DNA of 64,000 nt. It comes from Paractinoplanes toevensis. Its GTDB lineage: Bacteria > Actinomycetota > Actinomycetes > Mycobacteriales > Micromonosporaceae. Position numbers and translations under genes: made by a program. Below the pieces are notes generated by a model. That model did no database searches. It saw only the letters and a program-made list of their open reading frames with translations, and was not told the DNA's origin. The DNA lies in contig NZ_BOQN01000015.1 of assembly GCF_018332695.1 (NCBI RefSeq), positions 1 to 64,000 on the forward strand. The letters run 5' to 3'. Positions within the stretch are counted from its first letter, which is position 1. Each line of letters opens with the position of its first letter. Positions 24,865 to 32,024 of this stretch are shown here, in pieces.

Positions 24865-26280
24865 GTGTCAAGACGATTCGTAGCAGCGGTAATAGGAGTT
24901 CTGGTCGCGACAACGCTGCTTCCGCAGCAGGCGCTGGCTGCTCCGCACACCAAGAAGACGTTCACCGCGATCGTGGCCCTTCCATACCAGGAAGACCACA
25001 TTCCGACGTTGGCAGACTTCACGAAGGTCGCCCCCACGGTTTCGCCCGACGGCCGCGTCGGACCACCCCGGGCCACCCCGCGTAAGGACGTTTCGAACCC
25101 GAACCCCGGGCCGACGTACGACGCCTATCTGGAGCCCGACAAGAAATCCTTGAACGCGCTGGCCGCGTACGATTACCTCACCAAGGAAGAATGCCGGGAG
25201 CAGGCTCTGCCCGAGCCGGCCGACGACTGGGCTTTCAAGAACCACTTCGCGGCCTGCCAGCGATTCCGCTACGGGGTCCTGCGGTACGACTGCGAGGACA
25301 ACAAGTGCCAGCAGACCGGCGTCCGGCACGCCCGCGCCACGATTCTCGGCTTCGGCACCCAGGACGGGCGCAACATCCAGTTCGAGCTTTACCTCGACGA
25401 CTGGCACTCGGACGGAAGCACGGTCGATCCCAAGACGGTGGTCAGCTTCAACTTCGTCTGCACCACACCGAGCCTGGAACTCCCCTGCACCAGCCAGTCG
25501 AACCCGATCCCCGACATGTCGGTGACGAAGACCCTGGAGGGCTGGGAGCAGGACGGCTTCTACCGCTACGCGATCAACCCGACCGGGGGCGAGTCCGACA
25601 GCAACACGCACCCGCTGGACAACGTCCACAAATACGTTTTCGCTCTGCGGTCCACGCAAACCTATCTGGACGGCGTCGCGCCGAGCCAGACCGTCAATTT
25701 CGAGTCGGTCCTCGTCCGCTGCGACAACGCGACCTACATCACCGGGCGGCAGTGCCTGTTCCCGGAAGTGACGGCCGTTCTGCATATGGACTACGACCAG
25801 GACATCTGCAAGGTGAACGTCGACTCGACGGACTGCTACAAGCAATCGGTTGAATTCATCTACACGGCGATGCACCACCTGGATCAGGTGAAGGCGGACT
25901 CGGAAGGTCTCTACGTTCCCGGTGGATTCTATGAACAGCCCTGGACGGGCCGATACGAGCCACTGACGCGAAACTATTACGGCACCCAGAGCCGCACCAT
26001 CGTCCGGGCGGAATGTGCCCGGCTGTTCGGGGCGGACTACGCGACGAACGCGCCCGACGGCAAGCCCCGCGACTGCGATGAGTACCCGTTCGCGTCGACC
26101 TACCAGAGCGCCAATTTCGACACCATCGGCACAGCCGCCACCTGGGCGGTCAAGGCACTCTATTCGGTCCACAACCAGTCGGCCGGCCGTCTCTATGCCG
26201 CTTGGTACCGCGCCGATGGTATTATCGACGGCGATCCTTTCTACATCCAGATCGACAATGCCCCGGAATTTGTGGGATAG
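24865..26280 (+). CDS. Secreted protein with C-terminal NucA/NucB nuclease domain
   Basis: The 471-residue product has a signal peptide (about 1-26, ending QALAAP) and is cysteine-rich. Its last 90 residues match the NucA/NucB DNase domain: AECARLFGADYAT followed by the signature CDEYPFAST (Cys404 to Thr412), where the Glu belongs to the catalytic site in Bacillus NucB. The large N-terminal part (about 30-370) is not recognised. It should be a secreted endonuclease, possibly a toxin or a nutrient or biofilm DNase. The GTG start is chosen because it begins the signal peptide. A strong terminator and then a SUKH-type gene follow immediately. Confidence 0.82.
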   Translation: MSRRFVAAVIGVLVATTLLPQQALAAPHTKKTFTAIVALPYQEDHIPTLADFTKVAPTVSPDGRVGPPRATPRKDVSNPNPGPTYDAYLEPDKKSLNALAAYDYLTKEECREQALPEPADDWAFKNHFAACQRFRYGVLRYDCEDNKCQQTGVRHARATILGFGTQDGRNIQFELYLDDWHSDGSTVDPKTVVSFNFVCTTPSLELPCTSQSNPIPDMSVTKTLEGWEQDGFYRYAINPTGGESDSNTHPLDNVHKYVFALRSTQTYLDGVAPSQTVNFESVLVRCDNATYITGRQCLFPEVTAVLHMDYDQDICKVNVDSTDCYKQSVEFIYTAMHHLDQVKADSEGLYVPGGFYEQPWTGRYEPLTRNYYGTQSRTIVRAECARLFGADYATNAPDGKPRDCDEYPFASTYQSANFDTIGTAATWAVKALYSVHNQSAGRLYAAWYRADGIIDGDPFYIQIDNAPEFVG

Positions 26281-26286
26281 CTGACG

Positions 26287-26328
26287 AAGCGTTGCCAGCG
26301 CCCTTCCCGGGTGCTGGCAACGCTTTTT
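26287..26328 (+). terminator. Strong terminator between nuclease and SUKH genes
   Basis: A 13-bp perfect stem (AAGCGTTGCCAGC with its complement) extended by an inner CCC/GGG pair ends in TTTTT (26324-26328). The SUKH start codon lies only 11 bp further on, so its ribosome site sits at the foot of the terminator. Some read-through, or a promoter within the nuclease gene, is needed for expression of the next gene. Confidence 0.9.
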
Positions 26329-26339
26329 GGAGAAGGAAG

Positions 26340-26906
26340 ATGCCGGCCATAACGGATACGCTGAGCGATATAGACATATGGTTGGCCGACAATGCCCCCG
26401 TCGACTGGGGAAATCTGTTTCCGCCGGCCGGTGGCCGAGACATCGCTCAGGCCGAAGCGACTTTGGGGCGCGCCCTGCCCGCCGAGTTCCGCGCTCTCTA
26501 CGAGTGGCACGACGGTTCGCCGGCCACGCCGGCCCGTTGCGTCGAGCTGCTGCCCGGCTGGCCCTTCCTGAGCCTGGCCGACAGCGCATCACACTGGGCC
26601 CAGCGCAACAAGCTCTACGAGGCCGACCTCGACGAGACCGGGGCGTGCTTCTGGTGGCGGACGAGCTGGCTGCCACTGGCCTACGACTTCACCGGCGACA
26701 TGCTCGTCGCCGAGATCTCCCCCGAGGCCACGAACTTCGGCGCGGTCTTCCACGCCTCCCTCGAGAACGGGCCGAGATTCTTCGAGGGCTGGCCGACGCT
26801 GGAAGCCGCACTCGACGACGTCGCCGACACGCTGGCAGCCGACGACCCGCAGCCCCTGCGGGGCCTGACCCCGGTGGTCGACGCCGGTCGTCTCACCTGG
26901 CGATGA
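26340..26906 (+). CDS. SMI1/KNR4 (SUKH) family protein, possible immunity protein
   Basis: The 188-residue cytoplasmic protein shows the SUKH pattern: an acidic N-terminal helix, EATLGRALPAEFRALYEWHDG (about 39-59), LLPGWPFLSLADS, and WLPLAYDFTGDMLVAEISPE. SUKH proteins are frequent immunity proteins against secreted nuclease toxins, though others have general regulatory roles. Its position directly downstream of a secreted NucB-type nuclease makes an immunity role attractive but unproven. The ATG at 26340 has GGAG/AAGGA upstream; a longer in-frame extension would run through the terminator hairpin and the nuclease gene. Confidence 0.85.
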   Translation: MPAITDTLSDIDIWLADNAPVDWGNLFPPAGGRDIAQAEATLGRALPAEFRALYEWHDGSPATPARCVELLPGWPFLSLADSASHWAQRNKLYEADLDETGACFWWRTSWLPLAYDFTGDMLVAEISPEATNFGAVFHASLENGPRFFEGWPTLEAALDDVADTLAADDPQPLRGLTPVVDAGRLTWR

Positions 26907-26910
26907 CGGC

Positions 26911-26940
26911 GAAGGGCGGCCCCGGATGGGACCGCCCTTC
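26911..26940. terminator. Bidirectional terminator between SUKH gene and nrdJ
   Basis: GAAGGGCGG and CCGCCCTTC form a perfect 9-bp stem, with an inner CCC/GGG pairing, between convergent stop codons at 26906 and 26965. Confidence 0.85.
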
Positions 26941-26964
26941 TGTTCAGCTATTTCAAGGCAGGGT

Positions 26965-29832
26965 TCAGCTGCAGCCGGAGGTGGAGCCGCAACCCTCGCA
27001 GACGTAGCAGCTGCCGGCGCGGCGCATCTTGGTGCCGCAGGTGAAGCACAGCGGCGCGTCGGCCGCCTGGCCCATCACGATCTCGAGCAGCTCGGTCGAC
27101 GAACCGACGCTCGTCGGGGCCGCCTTCTCGGTCTCGGCCGGGGTGGACGCCGCGCCCACCGGGGCCGACACCGGAGCCGACGCGGCCATGCCGGCCAGGT
27201 CGGTCGTCGCCGCGGCGACCTCGGCCGCCGCCTCGGCCTGCACCTGGGCGGCCCGCTCCTTCGCCGTGAAGATGCCCAGGTCGGCCCGGGTGTCGTAGGG
27301 CAGGAAGTCGAGCGCCAGGCGCCGGAAGATGTAGTCCATCACCGACGCGGCCATGCGGACGTCCGAGTCGTCGGTCATGCCGGCCGGCTCGAAGCGCATG
27401 TTGGTGAACTTGCTGACGAACGTCTCGAGCGGCACGCCGTACTGCAGGCCTATCGAGATCGCCACCGAGAAGGCGTCCATGACGCCGGCCAGGGTGGAAC
27501 CCTGCTTCGACATCTTCAGGAAGACCTCGCCGAGGCCGTCGTCGGGGTACGACGACGCGGTGAGGTAACCCTCGGCGCCGCCGACCGAGAACGACACGGT
27601 CTCCGACGGGCGCTTCTTCGGCAGCCGCTTGCGGACCGGGCGGTACTCGACGACCTTCTCCACGACCTTCTCGACCTCGGCCGCGGGCTTCTCGACGGCC
27701 TTGTTGCTCTTCGCCACCGAGAGCGGCTGGCCGACCTTGCAGTTGTCGCGGTAGATCGCGAGCGCCTTCAGGCCGAGCTTCCAGCCCTGGTAGTGGATGT
27801 TCTCGATCTCCTCGACGGTCGCCGTCTCCGGCATGTTGACCGTCTTGGAGATGGCACCCGAGATGAACGGCTGCACGGCCGCCATCATCCGCACGTGACC
27901 CATCGGGGCGATCGCGCGCTCACCCATGGCGCAGTCGAACACCGCGTAGTGCTCCGGCTTGAGGCCGGGCGCGTCGACGACGTTGCCGTGGTCGGCGATG
28001 TGCTCGACGATCGCCTCGACCTGTTCCTCGGGGTAGCCGAGGCTGCGCAGCGCGCGCGGCACCGTCTGGTTGACGATCTGCATGGAACCGCCGCCGACCA
28101 ACTTCTTGAACTTGACCAGGGCGAGGTCGGGCTCGATGCCGGTGGTGTCGCAGTCCATCATCAGGCCGATGGTGCCGGTGGGGGCGAGCACCGACGCCTG
28201 GGCGTTGCGCCAGCCGTTCTTCTCACCGATCTTCAGGCCGCTCTGCCACTGCTTGGTGGCCTCGCGGACCAGGTCGACGGCGACCGGATTGGTGGTCTTG
28301 ATCTCGTCGTTCGCGGCGGCGTGCTTGCGCATGACCCGCTTGTGCGCGTCGGCGTTGCGGGCGTAGCCCTCGTACGGGCCGACGACCCCGGCGATCTCGG
28401 CGGAGCGGCGGTAGGCCGTACCCGTCATGAGCGAGGTGATCGCGGCGGCGACGCCGCGGCCACCCTCCGAGTCGTAGGGCAGGCCGGACGCCATCAGCAG
28501 GGCGCCGATGTTGGCGTAGCCGATGCCGAGCTGACGGTAGGCGCGGGTGGTGACCCCGATCTTCTCGGTCGGGAAGTCGGCGAACGCGATCGAGATCTCC
28601 ATCGCGGTGATGATGAACTCGACGCTCTTGACGAACTTCTCCACCTCGAAGCCACCGTCGGCCTTGAGGAACTTCATCAGGTTGAGCGACGCCAGGTTGC
28701 AGGACGAGTCGTCCAGCGACATGTACTCCGAGCAGGGGTTGGACGCGGTGATCCGGCCGGTCTCGGGGTTGGTGTGCCAGTCGTTGATGGTGTCGTCGTA
28801 CTGCATGCCGGGGTCGGCGCACTCCCACGCGGCCTGGGCGATGTCGCGGAACAGCTTCTTCGCGTCGACCTGCTCGATGACCGAACCGTCGAGGCGGCTG
28901 CGCAGCCCGAACTGGCCGCCCTCCTCGTACGCCCGCATGAACTCGTCGGAGACCCGGACCGAGTTGTTGGCGTTCTGGTACTGCACGCTGACGATGTCGG
29001 CGCCGCCCAGGTCCATGTCGAAGCCGGCGTCCCGCAGCGCGCGGATCTTGTCTTCCTCGCGCGCCTTGGTGGTGACGAACTCCTCGATGTCCGGGTGGTC
29101 GACGTCGAGGATGACCATCTTGGCGGCCCGGCGGGTGGCACCGCCGGACTTGATGGTGCCCGCGCTGGCGTCGGCGCCGCGCATGAAGCTCACCGGTCCG
29201 CTGGCGGTCCCCCCGGACGACAGCAGTTCCTTGGACGAGCGGATGCGGGAGAGGTTGACGCCGGAGCCGGAGCCGCCCTTGAAGATCAGCCCCTCCTCCT
29301 TGTACCAGTCGAGGATGGAGTCCATCGAGTCGTCGACCGACAGGATGAAGCAGGCGCTGACCTGCTGCGGCGACTTGGTGCCGACGTTGAACCAGACCGG
29401 CGAGTTGAAGCTGAACACCTGGTGCAGCAGCATCCAGGTCAGCTCGTGGTCGAACAGCTCGGCGTCGGCCTTGGTGGAGAAGTAGCCGTACTTCTCGCCG
29501 GCCTCGCGGTAGGTCTCGACGACCCGGTCGATGAGCTGCTTGAGCGACCACTCGCGCTCCGGGGTGCCGACCGCACCGCGGAAGTACTTGGTGGTGACGA
29601 TGTTCGCCGCGTTCACGCTCCAGAACGCGGGGTATTCCACGCCACGCTGCTCGAAGTTGATCGAGCCATCCCGCCAGTTCGTCATGACGACGTCCCGGCG
29701 CTCCCACTCCACCTCGTCGTACGGGTGGACGCCCTCGGTCGTCCAGACCCGCTCGACCCGCAGCCCCCCGGCGGGCGCGCTACCGTTCGCACGGTTGCGC
29801 TGCCGACCTGCTGTGATGCCGTCCCCGGCCAT
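26965..29832 (-). CDS. nrdJ: Vitamin B12-dependent (class II) ribonucleotide reductase
   Basis: NrdJ makes deoxyribonucleotides using adenosylcobalamin to generate its radical, so it works with or without oxygen. The 955-residue length fits the actinobacterial type. Visible features are NPCSEYMSLDDSSCNLASLNL with the catalytic Asn-Cys-Glu, two dimer/allosteric regions, an Ala-rich linker (about 855-925) and a C-terminal zinc-ribbon with CFTCG and CYVCEGCG ending in the redox pair region GCS. The ATG at 29832 has GGGGGAG 4 nt upstream. It is 30 bp downstream of nrdR on the same strand, so the two are one operon. I see no cobalamin riboswitch. Confidence 0.97.
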   Translation of the reverse strand: MAGDGITAGRQRNRANGSAPAGGLRVERVWTTEGVHPYDEVEWERRDVVMTNWRDGSINFEQRGVEYPAFWSVNAANIVTTKYFRGAVGTPEREWSLKQLIDRVVETYREAGEKYGYFSTKADAELFDHELTWMLLHQVFSFNSPVWFNVGTKSPQQVSACFILSVDDSMDSILDWYKEEGLIFKGGSGSGVNLSRIRSSKELLSSGGTASGPVSFMRGADASAGTIKSGGATRRAAKMVILDVDHPDIEEFVTTKAREEDKIRALRDAGFDMDLGGADIVSVQYQNANNSVRVSDEFMRAYEEGGQFGLRSRLDGSVIEQVDAKKLFRDIAQAAWECADPGMQYDDTINDWHTNPETGRITASNPCSEYMSLDDSSCNLASLNLMKFLKADGGFEVEKFVKSVEFIITAMEISIAFADFPTEKIGVTTRAYRQLGIGYANIGALLMASGLPYDSEGGRGVAAAITSLMTGTAYRRSAEIAGVVGPYEGYARNADAHKRVMRKHAAANDEIKTTNPVAVDLVREATKQWQSGLKIGEKNGWRNAQASVLAPTGTIGLMMDCDTTGIEPDLALVKFKKLVGGGSMQIVNQTVPRALRSLGYPEEQVEAIVEHIADHGNVVDAPGLKPEHYAVFDCAMGERAIAPMGHVRMMAAVQPFISGAISKTVNMPETATVEEIENIHYQGWKLGLKALAIYRDNCKVGQPLSVAKSNKAVEKPAAEVEKVVEKVVEYRPVRKRLPKKRPSETVSFSVGGAEGYLTASSYPDDGLGEVFLKMSKQGSTLAGVMDAFSVAISIGLQYGVPLETFVSKFTNMRFEPAGMTDDSDVRMAASVMDYIFRRLALDFLPYDTRADLGIFTAKERAAQVQAEAAAEVAAATTDLAGMAASAPVSAPVGAASTPAETEKAAPTSVGSSTELLEIVMGQAADAPLCFTCGTKMRRAGSCYVCEGCGSTSGCS

Positions 29833-29862
29833 ACTGCTCCCCCTCGTCGAAACTGCTCGTCT

Positions 29863-30363
29863 TTACTTGATCTTGGGCGCCTGGCCCGCCGAGACGGCCG
29901 CCGCCGCCTCGCGCTGGACCGTCGCCTCGCGCAGCGCGACGATCTCCTTCTCGAACTCGTCGAGCGAGTCGAAGGCCTTGTACACACTGGCGAATCGCAG
30001 GTAAGCCACCTGGTCGAGCTCTCTCAGCGGGACGAGGATCGCGAGACCCACCTCATGGCTGGGGATCTCCGCCGCACCCTTCGCCCGGATCGTCTCCTCG
30101 ACCTTCTGCGCGAGCAGAGCGATCGAGTCCTCGTCGACGGGCCGGCCTTGGCAGGCCTTGCGGACCCCGCTCATGATCTTCGTCCGGCTGAAGGGCTCGG
30201 TCACGCCGCTGCGCTTCACGACGGCGAGAACCGCTTCCTCGACCGTGGTGAACCGCTTGCCGCACTCGGGGCACGAGCGTCGGCGACGGATCAGAGCACC
30301 GTCGTCGGCCTCACGCGAGTCGACCACGCGAGAGTCGGCGTGGCGACAGTACGGGCAGCGCAC
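29863..30363 (-). CDS. nrdR: Ribonucleotide reductase repressor NrdR
   Basis: NrdR is a 166-residue zinc-finger/ATP-cone repressor that binds NrdR boxes when dATP is abundant. The zinc ligands are Cys3, Cys6 (CPYC) and Cys31, Cys34 (CPEC); the ATP-cone spans about residues 46-136 ([16 protein letters not shown] onward). The GTG start at 30363 has AAGGAG 6 nt upstream and places CPYC at the usual third residue. It is the first gene of nrdR-nrdJ, and a candidate NrdR box lies about 140 bp upstream, consistent with autoregulation. Confidence 0.96.
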   Translation of the reverse strand: MRCPYCRHADSRVVDSREADDGALIRRRRSCPECGKRFTTVEEAVLAVVKRSGVTEPFSRTKIMSGVRKACQGRPVDEDSIALLAQKVEETIRAKGAAEIPSHEVGLAILVPLRELDQVAYLRFASVYKAFDSLDEFEKEIVALREATVQREAAAAVSAGQAPKIK

Positions 30364-30488
30364 CGCGATCTCCTTCCAAAGCCCTCTCCATTGTCCTCCG
30401 GGCACGCCAAAAACGACGTCGCTAACTGTGCGCCGTCGTCAACAGCCTGTGGATGAACCGGGGAGGGGAACCCCAACCAGTGGATGAC

Positions 30489-30521
30489 TTACACCCTTGT
30501 AACTACTACATGTTGGGGTAG
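30489..30521. promoter_or_regulatory. Candidate NrdR box and adjacent palindrome upstream of nrdR
   Basis: On the minus strand CCAACATGTAGT matches the core of the NrdR-box consensus (acaCwAtATaTwGtgt) at most fixed positions. Next to it is a perfect TTACA-N4-TGTAA palindrome (30489-30502). The centres are about 15 bp apart, closer than usual for tandem NrdR boxes, so only the first is a good candidate. Confidence 0.45.
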
Positions 30522-30628
30522 ACGCTAGGCCCATGCGGACGCGGGCGCAAGCTAAGAACGTGCCGACGCGCCGTATTTTCCGCCTCAACACGTGCAGTGT
30601 CACCGGCGACTACGGAGGGCCGCTTTCA

Positions 30629-30949
30629 TCACGTTCGCGGCAAGATCAAAATCTGGCCGGGGGTCAACCCGTAGCCGTCCAGATGGTTGATCCGGCGGAT
30701 CTCCGCGACGGCAGCCTGGCCGTCCCGCCCGGGCCGGACGCGGGCCGCGATGTCCCACAGCGTGTCGCCGGACCGGACGGTGAGCGTAGGTGGCGCGGTG
30801 GCCGGCTGATTGTCGGCCCGCGACGCCGTGGTGAACAACACCGCACTGGCCAGGGAAGCCACCAGCGCCAGAAGGACCAGCACCACGGCCCGCCCACGCC
30901 GCGTCAGCCGCAGCGGCGGCTCGACCCGCCGAATCTCGTGCGCCACCAT
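30629..30949 (-). CDS. Membrane-anchored LysM protein, divergent from lexA
   Basis: The 106-residue protein has one N-terminal membrane segment (about 20-41) and a C-terminal LysM peptidoglycan-binding domain (57-104, [16 protein letters not shown] to [11 protein letters not shown]). Position and design match M. tuberculosis Rv2719c (ChiZ), a LysM protein divergent from lexA that is DNA-damage inducible and affects cell division. Two candidate SOS boxes lie in the shared promoter region. No separate hydrolase domain is visible, so a role as a damage-induced division inhibitor is inference from context. Confidence 0.85.
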   Translation of the reverse strand: MVAHEIRRVEPPLRLTRRGRAVVLVLLALVASLASAVLFTTASRADNQPATAPPTLTVRSGDTLWDIAARVRPGRDGQAAVAEIRRINHLDGYGLTPGQILILPRT

Positions 30950-30987
30950 CCGTCGACCCTCTCAAGATCGCTAGGACATCCGTTCTA

Positions 30988-31027
30988 TAGAACGCCCGTA
31001 CGACGGTCTATCAGAACACGCGTACGG
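30988..31027. promoter_or_regulatory. Two candidate SOS boxes in the LysM/lexA promoter region
   Basis: GAAC-GCCC-GTAC (30990-31001) and GAAC-ACGC-GTAC (31014-31025) each differ from the actinobacterial LexA core GAAC-N4-GTTC at one base. Their centres are 24 bp apart. They lie between divergent LysM and lexA genes and could regulate both. Confidence 0.65.
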
Positions 31028-31210
31028 AAGTCGAGCACTTCCGAGCGACACGCCGAGAGAAAGTCGTACAGATGTTTGAATATGTCGCACCCCGCGATTA
31101 CGGTTTCCCGTCAAGAGGGATCAACCGGGCCGGCGCCATCCCCACGGCGCCCACCGGTTCCGCGAGCGCACCACGTGCCGACGAGGCACTGGCCGACAGG
31201 AAGGGCGGAC

Positions 31211-31972
31211 GTGTCGACCGACGACCGGACCAGCCGGCAACAACACATCACCCAGCGTCGCACCCCGGCGCGGTCCCGCGGCGAAGGGACACCTCAGCTG
31301 CGCGCCGTCACACCCGTGGTCAGCCACTTCCCCGACCTGGTGACCGCCGACCTCACCGCCCGTCAGCGGCGCATCCTGGAGTTCATCCGGGAGTGGGTGG
31401 AGCGCTACGGCTACCCGCCCAGCGTCCGGGAGATCGGCGAGGCCGTCGGCCTGGTCTCCCCGTCCAGCGTCGCCTACCAACTGAAGGCCCTGGAGACCAA
31501 GGGCTTCCTGCGGCGCGACCCGAACCGCCCGCGCGCCGTCGACGTGCGCGCCCCCAGCGAGATGGTCGACGACGAGGCGATGCGCACTGCACGTCCGCAG
31601 CCGACCTATGTCCCGCTGGTCGGCCGGATCGCCGCCGGCGGCCCGATCCTGGCCGAGCAGGCCGTCGAGGAGTTCTTCCCGCTGCCGCGCGAGTTGGTCG
31701 GCGAGGGTGACGTCTTCATGCTCGAGGTCAAGGGCGACTCGATGATCGACGCGGCCATCTGCAACGGTGACTGGGTGGTGGTCCGTCAGCAGCCGACGGC
31801 CAACGCGGGCGACATCGTGGCCGCGATGATCGACGGCGAGGCCACGGTCAAGAGCTACCGGCAGCGCGACGGCCATGTCTGGCTGATGCCCGCCAACCCG
31901 GCGTTCGACCCCATCCCCGGCGACGACGCCACCATCATGGGCCGAGTGGTGGCCGTCCTCCGCCGCGTCTGA
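31211..31972 (+). CDS. lexA: SOS-response repressor LexA
   Basis: LexA represses DNA-damage genes and self-cleaves when RecA filaments form. The 253-residue protein has an N-terminal winged helix (about 48-105, with [14 protein letters not shown]), a cleavage site Ala142-Gly143 (RIAAGGP) and the catalytic dyad Ser177 (GDSMID) and Lys214 (ATVKSY). The first 45 residues are an Arg/Thr-rich extension beyond the minimal family core. The GTG start at 31211 has GGAAGGG upstream; the frame is open to 30533 but nothing conserved lies there. It diverges from the LysM gene, as in mycobacteria. Confidence 0.96.
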   Translation: MSTDDRTSRQQHITQRRTPARSRGEGTPQLRAVTPVVSHFPDLVTADLTARQRRILEFIREWVERYGYPPSVREIGEAVGLVSPSSVAYQLKALETKGFLRRDPNRPRAVDVRAPSEMVDDEAMRTARPQPTYVPLVGRIAAGGPILAEQAVEEFFPLPRELVGEGDVFMLEVKGDSMIDAAICNGDWVVVRQQPTANAGDIVAAMIDGEATVKSYRQRDGHVWLMPANPAFDPIPGDDATIMGRVVAVLRRV

Positions 31973-31986
31973 CGGTTCTGAAGGAG

Positions 31987-32016
31987 AAAGGCCGGTCCGT
32001 CGGACCGGCCTTTCGT
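31987..32016 (+). terminator. Terminator after lexA
   Basis: A perfect 12-bp stem (AAAGGCCGGTCC and its complement) with a GTC loop, followed by CGTT. The arms carry A and T runs on the outer sides, so it can serve the convergent gene ending at 32025 as well. Confidence 0.9.
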
Positions 32017-32024
32017 TCAGCTGT

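Noticed and set aside
26926..30456. 1176-codon open frame on the plus strand
   Set aside because: It is antisense to nrdJ and nrdR, whose catalytic and zinc motifs are unmistakable; the long frame is an effect of high GC.
30364..30540. Possible cobalamin riboswitch before nrdR-nrdJ
   Set aside because: No B12-box-like sequence or conserved stem arrangement could be seen in the leader.
30982..30993. GTTCTATAGAAC palindrome near lexA
   Set aside because: The arms are in the reverse order (GTTC-N4-GAAC) of the actinobacterial LexA box, so it is not counted as an SOS box, although its second half overlaps one.
30533..31210. N-terminal extension of the lexA frame
   Set aside because: Open by composition only; it crosses the LysM gene and the SOS promoter region.
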